The position numbers were made by a program, and so were the translations under genes. From NCBI GenBank assembly GCA_016934225.1, contig JAFGTH010000153.1:1-14312 (forward strand): DNA of 14,312 nt, given 5' to 3'. How positions within the stretch are numbered: the stretch's first letter is position 1; every line of letters begins with the position of its first letter. Under the pieces are notes generated by a model that was given only the letters and a program-made list of their open reading frames with translations, ran no database searches and was not told where the DNA came from. Of the stretch, positions 7,288-14,312 are shown one piece after another. The DNA is from Lentisphaerota bacterium. Lineage in GTDB: Bacteria > Verrucomicrobiota > Kiritimatiellia > UBA8416 > JAFGTH01.

Positions 7288-7863
7288 TTATGAGAATTTC
7301 GGATTCTCCGTGTTTCCCATAATTATGCCGCCGGTTTCCGAGTTGGCGTCTTTCAGGTTAATAGGCAGGCCGCTGACCATGAATATAACTTGAGAAGCGA
7401 TCTCGGCGACGCGCCGGTTGAGCGAACCCGCGACATCGCGGAATTCTCTGGCAAGTTCATTATCCGGAACAATGCCCATACCGACCTCGTTTGTGACAAC
7501 AACAATATCGCATGGCGGTTGTCGCAAACTTGCAATGAAGTTGTCAATTTCAGGCAAGTCTTTTTGGGTACCGGCGTTATGCATAAGGTTTCCCAACCAG
7601 ACCGTCAGGCAATCAATCACTGCAACATTGGTATTTGACGGAAGACAGTTGATTGCATTGCCCAGCATAACGGGCTCTTCTATGGTAGCAAACGAACTGT
7701 CTCGATCTTTGCGATGTTTGGCAATGCGCGCCGCCATTTCATCGTCGCAGCCCGTGGCTGTTGCTATAAACACTTTACGGCCGTACTTTTGCGCCAACTG
7801 CAGAGCATATCTGCTTTTACCGCTTCGCGCGCCTCCGGTAATAAGTATGACTTTAAAACTCAT
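7288..7863 (-). CDS. cobU: Adenosylcobinamide kinase/adenosylcobinamide-phosphate guanylyltransferase
   Basis: This is a 191-residue cytoplasmic enzyme that phosphorylates adenosylcobinamide and then transfers GMP to form AdoCbi-GDP, in cobalamin assembly and cobinamide salvage. The P-loop is GGARSGKS at residues 10-17. His50 in AKHRKDRD matches the family histidine that carries GMP. CLTVWLGNLM, VVVTNEVGMG and the C-terminal LPINLK are further family motifs, and length is normal. It is the last gene of the btuFCD run, with its ATG two bases after the btuD stop, so translation is probably coupled. The placement argues that imported incomplete corrinoids are converted to cobamide. cobS, cobT and cobC are not in this window. 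Confidence 0.95.
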   Translation of the reverse strand: MSFKVILITGGARSGKSRYALQLAQKYGRKVFIATATGCDDEMAARIAKHRKDRDSSFATIEEPVMLGNAINCLPSNTNVAVIDCLTVWLGNLMHNAGTQKDLPEIDNFIASLRQPPCDIVVVTNEVGMGIVPDNELAREFRDVAGSLNRRVAEIASQVIFMVSGLPINLKDANSETGGIIMGNTENPKFS

Positions 7864-7865
7864 TA

Positions 7866-9134
7866 TTATGTTGCCTGATTTTGGATTTGTGTGTTGAGCA
7901 TATCCAGCAAGTCGGTCATTGTATTCCAGAACAGAATGCCTTTTGTTTTCAATTCGGCGACAATACGTTGTGCTTCTTTAGAAGGCGTGTAATCGCGATC
8001 TTCAATGCCTGCCATAGCCAGAACACGTTTACCCTGATTTAACGCTTGAGCGGCCAGTTTCAAGTTGGCCAGGTTGCCGGTGCCGAACGGTACTCCGCAT
8101 ATGACAATGGTCTCGGCGGACTGAAGCATTTGTTCGGCTTTTGTCAGCGCGGTTTTGCCGATTGGCGAGAATGGATTTTCCAGTGCGGTGTCTATGTTGA
8201 GCGCTGCGGCCACTTCGGCGTCGCTATCGCCTTCGTTCAATACGCCGCACGTAACATTATATTCGCAGAGGGCAAGTCTGCGAATCAGTTCTTCGCCGGT
8301 TCCGCCGCCGGAGATGACATGAATACGTTGTCCTTTGCCGGAATGATGGGTTGTGAGACGGGGTTCCGGGCTGACACTGATTGAGCCGTTGGAATTCTGA
8401 TGCACGTAGACATTGCAGTGGTAAACGCGTCGCAGAAGATTTTCTTTTAACACTTCAGTGGGTGTGCCGCTTATAACCAGCCGGCCTTTGTCTATAAGCA
8501 GCAATTGTTGTGAGAATTCTGATGCTATATTAAGATCGTGACTTACCATGATAATTGTGGTGCCGTTTTCGCGGTTTAGACGTTCTACAATCTGCATGAT
8601 TTCAAGTTTATGATTCATATCAAGATTGGAAGTCGCTTCGTCCATGAGTATAAGCTTTGGAGATTGAGCGAGAACCATTGCTATCACAGTTCTTTGCCTT
8701 TCGCCTCCGCTGAGTTCCACGAGCGGCCTTCGCCGCATATCAACGATATCGGTATAGACCATTGCGCGTTCGACGGCGATTCGATCTTTTAACGATGGTT
8801 GGCGCCATCGGTTAAGCATGGCGGTACGTCCGGTCATAACGATCTCTTCAACAGTAAACGCTGTCGGATTATCAAAATTCTGTGGGATGACACCGACCAA
8901 CCGTGCGCGTGTGGAAGACGGCATGGTTGCGACATTGGCGCCGAACAACAGGACAGAGCCGGCGGCTGGGTGTATTAGTCCTGTTATGGTCCGTAGTATT
9001 GTGGTTTTACCCGCGCCGTTGGGTCCGATAATTGACACAATTTGACCTTCTGAGACTGTGGCGGTCAGATTGTTAAGTAATATTGTGCCGTGGTAGCCGG
9101 CTGACACATTTACGAATTCGACGGCGTTACCCAT
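7866..9134 (-). CDS. btuD: Corrinoid ABC transporter ATPase (BtuD-like) fused to an extra C-terminal domain
   Basis: This is a 422-residue protein, about 160 longer than a plain BtuD/FecE ATPase. Residues 1-255 are the ATPase: Walker A GPNGAGKTT (37-45), Q-loop Gln85, signature LSGGE (141-145), Walker B LILMDE (161-166) and switch His199. From about 269 a separate domain begins with IHVISGGGTGEEL, continues with GVLNEGDSDAEVA, then VPFGTGNLANLKLA and a short Asp/Thr-rich turn, looking like a Rossmann-type fold. Such tails occur on some BtuD-like ATPases, but the function is not known to me. ATG 9134 is chosen because GGAG (9146-9149 on the plus strand as CTCC) lies 11 bases before it and the ATPase fold starts at once. 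The longer frame to 9257 would run over btuC. It energises the BtuC permease at the membrane. Confidence 0.9.
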   Translation of the reverse strand: MGNAVEFVNVSAGYHGTILLNNLTATVSEGQIVSIIGPNGAGKTTILRTITGLIHPAAGSVLLFGANVATMPSSTRARLVGVIPQNFDNPTAFTVEEIVMTGRTAMLNRWRQPSLKDRIAVERAMVYTDIVDMRRRPLVELSGGERQRTVIAMVLAQSPKLILMDEATSNLDMNHKLEIMQIVERLNRENGTTIIMVSHDLNIASEFSQQLLLIDKGRLVISGTPTEVLKENLLRRVYHCNVYVHQNSNGSISVSPEPRLTTHHSGKGQRIHVISGGGTGEELIRRLALCEYNVTCGVLNEGDSDAEVAAALNIDTALENPFSPIGKTALTKAEQMLQSAETIVICGVPFGTGNLANLKLAAQALNQGKRVLAMAGIEDRDYTPSKEAQRIVAELKTKGILFWNTMTDLLDMLNTQIQNQAT

Positions 9135-9138
9135 GTGT

Positions 9139-10116
9139 TTATCCGCTCCAATTTGATTCACCCTTCTTTCGGAGTATCGCAAGAAAGAAGGGGCCTCCGA
9201 AAACGGCGGTGATAACGCCGACAGGGATATCTTCCGGCGATGTGACCGTTCGCGCAATGGCGTCGCACAGCGCTAAAAAGAGTCCTCCTCCGAGAGCGGA
9301 TGCTGGAATCAGCCGTTTGTGCGTTGGGCCGAAAACAGTACGCATTACGTGCGGTACTATGAGCCCGACGAATCCGATCAATCCTGAAATGCCGACTGCG
9401 GTGGAAGCAATCATGGTGGCTAGCGCCAAGCCAGTGACTGTCATAACATCGGTTCGAATTCCAAGATTGTGCGCCGTCTCACGGCCCAATGCCAGTGCAT
9501 TTAATTCCGGCGACATCAGCCATATTGCTGTTGTTCCTATGATGATTATGACGGAAGAAACTGCAAGCAGTTGACCGGAGGTCGGCTGCAAGTTTCCCAG
9601 CATCCACCATGTGATATTGTGCAATCCGCTGGTAGGCGCTCTGGAAACAAGAAACATCAAAACGCTTGAACATACGGCGCTTACAATCACGCCGCTAAGA
9701 ATAAGATTATAAACCGAAGGTGTCCCTCGCTTTCGCGCCAGCAGGAAGACGGTGGTAAGAGTAATTGAAGCTGTTGCAAATGTTGTTATTGGGAGTGCAA
9801 ACACAGAGACGGTTGCGAACCCGGTCAAAATTGCCACTGCTGCGCCTAATGCTGCGCCGCTACTGACTCCAAGAATGTATGGTTCAGCCAGGGAGTTTCG
9901 GAGAATGGCCTGAAAAACAACTCCTGCCCCTGACAACGCCGCGCCGACTATAAAACCGACCACGACACGGTTTGCCCGCAATTGCATAATTGCCCGACCT
10001 GTTTCCGTTGAAATATCAGGCAGCCCTATTCCGGATGCGCCGAACATAACACAACCCAACAGAACCAAAGGCGTTGCAATTATAAGGGCAAGAAAAAGTA
10101 CAAACTTTCGCGTCAT
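9139..10116 (-). CDS. btuC: Corrinoid/iron-siderophore-type ABC permease (FecCD family, BtuC-like)
   Basis: This is a 325-residue polytopic inner-membrane permease, normal for FecCD proteins, with about ten hydrophobic segments. The conserved loop LRNSLAEPYILGVSSGAALG and the late motif GLIGFVGLIVPHVMR, which contacts the ATPase, are clear. Sequence alone does not separate vitamin B12 from siderophore permeases; the cobU gene two genes downstream favours corrinoids. I chose ATG 10116 because it overlaps the btuF stop as ATGA, the usual form of coupling. An in-frame ATG at 10137 would add seven residues and overlap btuF by 25 bases. Neither has a strong ribosome site, which supports coupled translation. 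btuD starts four bases after its stop. Confidence 0.92.
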   Translation of the reverse strand: MTRKFVLFLALIIATPLVLLGCVMFGASGIGLPDISTETGRAIMQLRANRVVVGFIVGAALSGAGVVFQAILRNSLAEPYILGVSSGAALGAAVAILTGFATVSVFALPITTFATASITLTTVFLLARKRGTPSVYNLILSGVIVSAVCSSVLMFLVSRAPTSGLHNITWWMLGNLQPTSGQLLAVSSVIIIIGTTAIWLMSPELNALALGRETAHNLGIRTDVMTVTGLALATMIASTAVGISGLIGFVGLIVPHVMRTVFGPTHKRLIPASALGGGLFLALCDAIARTVTSPEDIPVGVITAVFGGPFFLAILRKKGESNWSG

Positions 10117-10994
10117 TGTTTTGATTCTAGAATGCATTGCCGAATCGTTGCGATACCGTCAAGTACCCGTGGGCCAGGACGCAAAAGAATGTTGTTGTCA
10201 AGGCCGTCGTACACTTTTGCGGTTCGGATTGCTTTAACCGATTGCCAACCCGGCCGCTTCAGGACGCTATCTCGCGCTTTATTGCCTTCAGCCATATAAA
10301 GGCAAAGAATTATGTCAGGGTTTTGCGACACTATCCATTCCGGGGAGACCTGAAAGTATGGAATCTTTGACTGATCTCCGATATTTCCGCCTCCAGCGAG
10401 ATAAATGATTTCGGAAAGAAACGTATTGGTTCCGATAGTCGTTGTGGGGTCATGCCAGATTTCGACATAGACTGAAGGCCTGTTTGTTTCAATAGCCGCC
10501 GTATTTCTGAGATCGGCAATATTTTCCGCAAGGTCCGTCGCAATTTTATTTGCGTTCTTTTCCAAGTGAATGAGTGTGCCGATTTGCACAATTGCGTTTG
10601 GTATGTCGTTGAGAGAAACGCATTGCACTCGTTCCCTGCGCAGACCCAGATTGCGTATTTTTTCGGCAATAGTTTCGTCTTCAAGATCGGCATCCAGAAT
10701 CAATGTTGGATTGGCGGCAAGAAGCAGCTCCAGAGACGGAGCACCGAACCCGCCGATGTAAGGCACACTGGCAATTTCAGGAGGAAAATCACAGGCAGTG
10801 GTTCGTCCGACAAGCATGTCGGCTCCGCCAATGGCGCATATGATCTCGGTTATATTGGGCGCGAGGGATATGACACGGACTTGAGCAGGCAAGGGGCTTT
10901 TGGATCTGGTGCATGCGAGTGTGAAACACAGGAATATTATGGTAATGATGGTTCGGAATATCGAATGGATTTGTCTGCCTGTTCGTAACTGCAT
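10113..10994 (-). CDS. btuF: Corrinoid-binding lipoprotein of the ABC transporter (BtuF-like)
   Basis: This is a 293-residue solute-binding protein. The N-terminus is basic, then hydrophobic IITIIFLCFTLAC with a lipobox-like TLAC at 25-28, so Cys28 is the likely lipidated residue; the Thr at -3 is a little unusual. The mature part starts with VRVISLAPNITEIICAIG, the BtuF/FepB-type opening, followed by RTTACDFPPE, IGGFGAPSLE and NPTLILDAD. The second lobe has EIWHDPTTTIG, FLSEIIYLAGG and QNPDIILCL. It would capture corrinoid at the outer face of the inner membrane and deliver it to BtuC. Its start is 16 bases past the stop of the HD-GYP gene, too close for a riboswitch or separate promoter, so it probably shares that gene's transcript. 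Siderophore binding is a less likely alternative. Confidence 0.9.
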   Translation of the reverse strand: MQLRTGRQIHSIFRTIITIIFLCFTLACTRSKSPLPAQVRVISLAPNITEIICAIGGADMLVGRTTACDFPPEIASVPYIGGFGAPSLELLLAANPTLILDADLEDETIAEKIRNLGLRRERVQCVSLNDIPNAIVQIGTLIHLEKNANKIATDLAENIADLRNTAAIETNRPSVYVEIWHDPTTTIGTNTFLSEIIYLAGGGNIGDQSKIPYFQVSPEWIVSQNPDIILCLYMAEGNKARDSVLKRPGWQSVKAIRTAKVYDGLDNNILLRPGPRVLDGIATIRQCILESKQ

Positions 10995-11010
10995 GGTTGT
11001 GTTCGGAAGC

Positions 11011-12318
11011 CTAGGTCTGATTTTTCAACAACACATCTGTCTTGCTCTGAATTTTTTTGAATGCTTTAACCACAGAAGGATCAAATTGTGTTCCGGAACA
11101 TGCGACGATCTCGGCAAGCGCGTTCGCAGCCGGGATAGCAGCGCGATAGACACGGCCTGATCGCATGGCGTCATAAGAGTCCGCTACCGCGACGATTCGC
11201 GCTTCAAGCGGTATTTCTTCACCGCGAAGTTGCCGTGGGTAGCCGTGTCCGTCAAAGCGTTCATGATTAGCGCGGGTAGCCTCTGCTTCACGCGTAAGGA
11301 AAGGAAAGTCCCGCAGCAGATTGTACCCGATTTCCGCATGGCTCATCATGATTTCTTTTTCCTCCTCAGTTAAGGATTCGGGTTTTTGCAGGATTTTGTC
11401 CGGGATACCGATTTTGCCTATATCATGTACCAGCGCACAGCGTCGAACAATCGCGATCTCGGCGGCGTTTAATCCCATTTCTTTGGCGATTGCAGCCGCG
11501 TATTCTCCGACTCGCTTCGCGTGTGCCATTGAGCCGGGTTCATGCGCGTTCATAGCTGTTATCAGGGCGTCAAGCACGGCAGTGCATGATTCCTCCAGTC
11601 CTTCAGGCCTGCTGCCGGAACGCTGAATATCCAGAATTTCAACATCGCGCACATAATTGGTTGTTACATAGTCCTTCGGTTTTTCGACCGCACGCAGAAG
11701 ATCGGCGATTTGCGCGGACAGGCGCATGATATCTTCCAGGTTTTTGCTCAATTCTTTCGCGTTAATCTCGCTTTTTTGTAAAGCCATATGCATTAGTTGC
11801 GCGCGCACCATGATCACTGTAAGGGGTTGATTGATGTTGTGCATCAGAGCGCCCATTAATGCTTCCACCGCCTCCTTCTTGTGTTTTTTCTCGAGGTGTG
11901 CGGCATGTTCCTTATCGGAAGTTATATCGAATATGACCACAACAAATGTCGCTGCCTTTTTGTCTGATTTGACGATATGAAACTTAAGATGTCGTCTGGC
12001 GCTGGTGGGAAGGGTTACGGTGGCTTCATGCATCACCACGCTTTGTTGGGTTTTGTCCGGCAATATACGACCGAGCATGCCTTCACATGAAAACAATTCA
12101 TCAAGTGTTTTCCCTAGCACAAGGTTAAAACTGGAAAAGGAGAGCAGATTCAGCAGCGCTTTGTTTGCGCGTACCACAGTTCCGTTCCGGTCAACGAGAA
12201 GCATGATCTGGGGATTTAGATCAATCATGTTTTCCAATTCCTGTTTCGCGCGTTCAATTGTGCGATTTAAACCGGCGATATTATCGGAAGCGGATATTGT
12301 TTTAAGGGTTTTACTCAT
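11011..12318 (-). CDS. PAS / HisKA-like / HD-GYP signalling protein
   Basis: This is a 435-residue protein with no membrane segment, so probably cytoplasmic. A PAS-type sensor spans about 28-135 (LLVDRNGTVVRANKALL, closing with VIFDITSDKE). Residues 150-210 are helical and contain MHNINQPLTVIM with His160, resembling a histidine kinase H-box, but no ATPase domain follows. About 245-430 is an HD-GYP domain of the cyclic-di-GMP phosphodiesterase kind: His266, His298-Asp299 with KIGIPD, His327, NHERFDGHGYP at 351-361, and Asp380 in VADSYDAM. The usual paired histidines of HHE are Asn351-His352, so one metal ligand is changed and activity is uncertain. ATG 12318 is kept; AAGAAA about 8 bases upstream is weak. 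The gene leads the btuFCD-cobU run and may link corrinoid uptake to a signal, which is inference. Confidence 0.88.
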   Translation of the reverse strand: MSKTLKTISASDNIAGLNRTIERAKQELENMIDLNPQIMLLVDRNGTVVRANKALLNLLSFSSFNLVLGKTLDELFSCEGMLGRILPDKTQQSVVMHEATVTLPTSARRHLKFHIVKSDKKAATFVVVIFDITSDKEHAAHLEKKHKKEAVEALMGALMHNINQPLTVIMVRAQLMHMALQKSEINAKELSKNLEDIMRLSAQIADLLRAVEKPKDYVTTNYVRDVEILDIQRSGSRPEGLEESCTAVLDALITAMNAHEPGSMAHAKRVGEYAAAIAKEMGLNAAEIAIVRRCALVHDIGKIGIPDKILQKPESLTEEEKEIMMSHAEIGYNLLRDFPFLTREAEATRANHERFDGHGYPRQLRGEEIPLEARIVAVADSYDAMRSGRVYRAAIPAANALAEIVACSGTQFDPSVVKAFKKIQSKTDVLLKNQT

Positions 12319-12370
12319 CTGCGATATTTCTTGAATTGTTGGCCGGAATGGACTTTAAACCTTTCGACAT

Positions 12371-12380
12371 ATTGATCAAT
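12371..12380. promoter_or_regulatory. Small palindrome in the gap upstream of the HD-GYP/btu operon
   Basis: ATTGATCAAT is a perfect 10-base palindrome in the 105-base gap (12319-12423) between dus and the HD-GYP gene. This gap is the only place upstream of btuF where a promoter could fit. On the minus strand TTGCCA precedes TCAATA by 17 bases, a weak promoter match overlapping the palindrome. The evidence is thin; I see no B12 riboswitch here. Confidence 0.25.
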
Positions 12381-12423
12381 TTATCAAGAAACTGGCAATT
12401 TAGCCGAGAAAAGTCAAACATAG

Positions 12424-13452
12424 TCAATTGCTGAACGGCGTTAAATCGCTTAACGCCGTGGCCACGGCATTCATTACTCTTTCCGGGGTGTTAATGGAAT
12501 GAAGGTTTTTGCGCACCAGCGACCATCCCGGTTTCCCTGCTAGATATTTCGCAAGGTGCCCCCTGAAGTGCAGGACTGCGCTTGTTTCAGGCGGTAGCAC
12601 GCGCTTTCGCCGCAAGCTGTATTCGATGGTTTTAAGGTGCGTCAGCTTTGTCAGGTGGTTTCGCACGATCTCAGCGTGTTCCTTGTCGGAATGTTCCATA
12701 TAGTCATGGCAGGACAGTCTTGCCTCGATTTCGGCGAATATCCAGGGATTGCCTATTGCGGCCCTTCCGATCATTACCGCATTGACACCAGTGCGCGAGA
12801 ACATTGCTGTCGCATCGGATGCCGAGGAGATGCCTCCATTGCCTATAACGGGTATCTCGACGGCGTTTTTTACTTGAGCCAGTATATCCCAATTTGAGGG
12901 GCCGCTATGTTTTGCGGTTGCGAATCTGGCGTGAATAGATATTGCAGCGCCCCCGGCTTCGGTTACGGCTTGCGCAATTTCCATTATGTTCATTGTTTCG
13001 GGCTGCCATCCAATGCGTGTTTTCACAGTAACAGGCAGCTTCGTGGCGGAACCGGCGGCCTTCACCATATCATAAATCCGCTCGGGTGTTTGCATGAGAG
13101 CTGCCCCGGCGCCTTTTGCGACGATCCTTCGCACGGGGCAACCGCAGTTAATATCTATCATGCAAAACCTGTCGAGCGCAGCGACAATTGAAACGGCTTC
13201 TGCGACGACGGATGGATCTGATCCATATAAATGTGCGGCAACCGGGACAGTATCGAAACAAGTCTCAAGCAGATGCAACGTTCGGCGTGATCCGTGTACG
13301 ACGGCCGCCGCGTTCACAACTTCGGTGAATGTCAATCCACAGTTGAAAAGTCCGCATAGTGAGCGCATTGCGGAATCCGTGTAACCGGCCATTGGCGCCA
13401 GGATGACAGGGAACGTAATCAACAGGTTCCCGATTTTAAGCGGTTTAATCAT
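12424..13452 (-). CDS. dusB: tRNA-dihydrouridine synthase (DusB/NifR3 type)
   Basis: This is a 342-residue flavoenzyme that reduces uridine to dihydrouridine in tRNA loops with NADPH. The opening PVILAPMAGYTD (15-26) is the FMN-binding start of the TIM barrel. NCGCPVRRI places the catalytic Cys at 105, followed by KGAGAALM. VKTRIGW, IHARFA, IGNGGISS and IGRAAIGNPWIF are the usual FMN/phosphate motifs, and a helical tail completes the normal length. I prefer ATG 13452, which overlaps the maf stop as ATGA. ATG 13470 would add MDNENT and overlap maf by 22 bases. No strong ribosome site serves either. The NCGCP motif with KGAGAALM favours the DusB group over DusA and DusC, though the exact target uridine is not shown. 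Confidence 0.93.
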   Translation of the reverse strand: MIKPLKIGNLLITFPVILAPMAGYTDSAMRSLCGLFNCGLTFTEVVNAAAVVHGSRRTLHLLETCFDTVPVAAHLYGSDPSVVAEAVSIVAALDRFCMIDINCGCPVRRIVAKGAGAALMQTPERIYDMVKAAGSATKLPVTVKTRIGWQPETMNIMEIAQAVTEAGGAAISIHARFATAKHSGPSNWDILAQVKNAVEIPVIGNGGISSASDATAMFSRTGVNAVMIGRAAIGNPWIFAEIEARLSCHDYMEHSDKEHAEIVRNHLTKLTHLKTIEYSLRRKRVLPPETSAVLHFRGHLAKYLAGKPGWSLVRKNLHSINTPERVMNAVATALSDLTPFSN

Positions 13453-14039
13453 GGTGTTTTCATTATCCATTCGGATATGAGTTCGGAAGGCAAGCCCATT
13501 ATATTGGTTTTGGATCCGGCGAATGACTCTATAATCATGCTTCCGTTTTGATCAATGTCATAAGCGCCGGCTTTATCCATAGGGTCAATATTTGCAAGAT
13601 ATTCGTTGATTTGCGCATTAGTCAACATTCGGAAACTAACCTCCGATATGACGGTTTGTGTGCGAGTGGATAAACCGGTTGTTGAAAGAACAACGGCAGT
13701 GAGCACTTTGTGCGTTGTTCCGGAAAACGCTTTGAGGAATGCAGCCGCTTCTTGCAATGACGACGGTTTGGTGACGATTTTCCCTTTAAAATCAATGACG
13801 GTATCCGCTGAAAGGACAGAAATCGGGTTTTTCGATGAGGTCGTGTTGCCGGAGAGGTTGGTCATGCGGCACCAGTTATTCTTGCGCATGGCGTTTTCTT
13901 CAGCCGTACGTTGAGGCTGGTCGAGATAGAACACTTCGTCAACGGCCGGTATAACAGGCGTATAAATGATTCCAAGACTATCGAGGATTTTTCTGCGACG
14001 AGGCGATGCAGATGCAAGTATCAGAGGGATTTTGATCAT
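13449..14039 (-). CDS. maf: Maf-family nucleoside triphosphate pyrophosphatase
   Basis: This is a 196-residue Maf protein if read from ATG 14039. The family hydrolyses non-canonical or modified nucleotides such as m5UTP, dTTP/UTP or m7GTP and is linked to cell division control. LILASASPRRRKIL at 6-19 is the nucleotide-binding signature, SADTVI at 77-82 holds the catalytic Asp79, and KPSSLQEA plus the late DKAGAYDIDQNGS and IMGLP follow in family order. The stop overlaps dus by ATGA. No Shine-Dalgarno precedes ATG 14039, and the frame stays open upstream to the window edge, so the true start is not certain; I chose this ATG because it matches the standard family N-terminus and length. The residues that separate substrate subclasses were not resolved. 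Confidence 0.9.
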   Translation of the reverse strand: MIKIPLILASASPRRRKILDSLGIIYTPVIPAVDEVFYLDQPQRTAEENAMRKNNWCRMTNLSGNTTSSKNPISVLSADTVIDFKGKIVTKPSSLQEAAAFLKAFSGTTHKVLTAVVLSTTGLSTRTQTVISEVSFRMLTNAQINEYLANIDPMDKAGAYDIDQNGSMIIESFAGSKTNIMGLPSELISEWIMKTP

Positions 14040-14312
14040 GAGAAGACATTCAATACACGAGAACGCGGTTGTTTTGGAAGCCTGAAATTTAATGCCGATA
14101 TCTGGCCGCAACAAATTGCGGCTGTTTGCGCGTTTCGCTTTTCGAATTGGCGTTGATTGTGGTAATTTCAGTTCGATATGAATGTTGTTGGTAATAATGT
14201 TCGAATGGCCAGGTTCTGGCGCAAGTTTCTGAGGTTGACACGCGGCAGGGTTCAGGTGTTGCGCGCCTTGCAAATTGCACAGGAAGAAGAAGATGACGCC
14301 GAGATTAAAAGA
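14040..14312 (-). other. Open frame upstream of and continuous with maf, signal-peptide-like, running off the right edge
   Basis: On the minus strand 91 codons without a stop lead from the window edge straight into the maf ATG in the same frame. The far end reads FNLGVIFFFLCNLQGAQ, like the hydrophobic core and cleavage site of a signal peptide. A Pro/Gln-rich, then basic stretch follows (residues such as PQKLAPEPG and RKAKRANSR). I do not recognise a family. It could be an N-terminal extension of Maf, an upstream secreted protein whose stop has been lost, or chance; about 91 open codons by chance would be uncommon (roughly 1 in 80 for even base use). Confidence 0.3.

Noticed and set aside
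7418..7897. 159-residue plus-strand open frame
   Set aside because: It is antisense to cobU, which has an unambiguous P-loop and family motifs in the opposite frame.
8000..8330. BtuD C-terminal domain as CbiZ amidohydrolase
   Set aside because: BtuD-CbiZ fusions are known, but this tail is shorter and its GGGTGEEL/GTGNL pattern does not resemble CbiZ as I know it.
9135..9257. Longer N-terminus for the BtuD protein
   Set aside because: It would overlap the end of btuC by more than 100 bases, adds a non-family basic stretch, and the ATG at 9134 has its own GGAG site.
12319..12423. Cobalamin riboswitch before the HD-GYP/btu genes
   Set aside because: The gap is only 105 bases and I found no B12-box-like sequence.
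14292..14312. Start of a plus-strand gene at ATG 14292 after a purine-rich AGGAAGAAGAAG
   Set aside because: Only six codons are visible, and the purine run is equally explained as the complement of a Phe-rich signal-peptide core on the minus strand.
1..14312. CRISPR arrays, tRNA or rRNA genes, insertion sequences
   Set aside because: Scanning by eye found no regularly spaced direct repeats, no tRNA cloverleaf with a T-loop, no rRNA stretches and no transposase or integrase reading frame.

Overview
The window (14.3 kb) looks like bacterial chromosome with ordinary codon use and mostly weak Shine-Dalgarno signals. A formylglycine-type sulfatase sits divergently beside a large secreted clan GH-A-like glycosidase, together with cobalamin uptake and salvage genes and an AmmeMemoRadiSam-type radical SAM protein. 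This mix fits polysaccharide-degrading members of the PVC group (Lentisphaerota, Kiritimatiellota, Verrucomicrobiota), but that placement is inference from gene content and no marker gene is present to prove it.

Left part (1-2134): a partial Tat-signal AmmeMemoRadiSam radical SAM protein runs off the left edge on the minus strand. Divergent from it on the plus strand is a translationally coupled pair, a family 2 glycosyltransferase and a PF06695/COG2426-type membrane protein. The 388-base gap that follows (2135-2522) is not empty. It holds three consecutive dyad-symmetric segments (2131-2220, 2222-2282, 2293-2329) and then a stretch that reads like a decayed, frameshifted coding remnant.

Middle (2523-7287): a sulfatase (minus) and a 1013-residue exported glycosidase-like protein (plus) share a 188-base divergent control region. 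Together they suggest attack on a sulfated glycan. The glycosidase frame continues open for 44 codons beyond its TAA.

Right part (7288-14312) is one minus-strand run, read right to left: maf, dus, a PAS/HisKA-like/HD-GYP protein, btuF, btuC, btuD (with an extra C-terminal domain) and cobU. maf and dus overlap by ATGA. About 100 bases further on, the signalling protein, the whole BtuFCD transporter and CobU follow with gaps of 16 bases or less, as in an operon for corrinoid import and cobinamide salvage. The Maf frame stays open upstream to the window edge and there encodes a signal-peptide-like segment, so either Maf has an unusual N-terminal extension or a secreted protein is merged with it.

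The strongest candidates for something undescribed are the BtuD C-terminal domain, the HD-GYP protein with a kinase-like H-box but no ATPase domain and one substituted metal ligand inside a corrinoid operon, the large glycosidase, and the structured intergenic region at 2131-2329.
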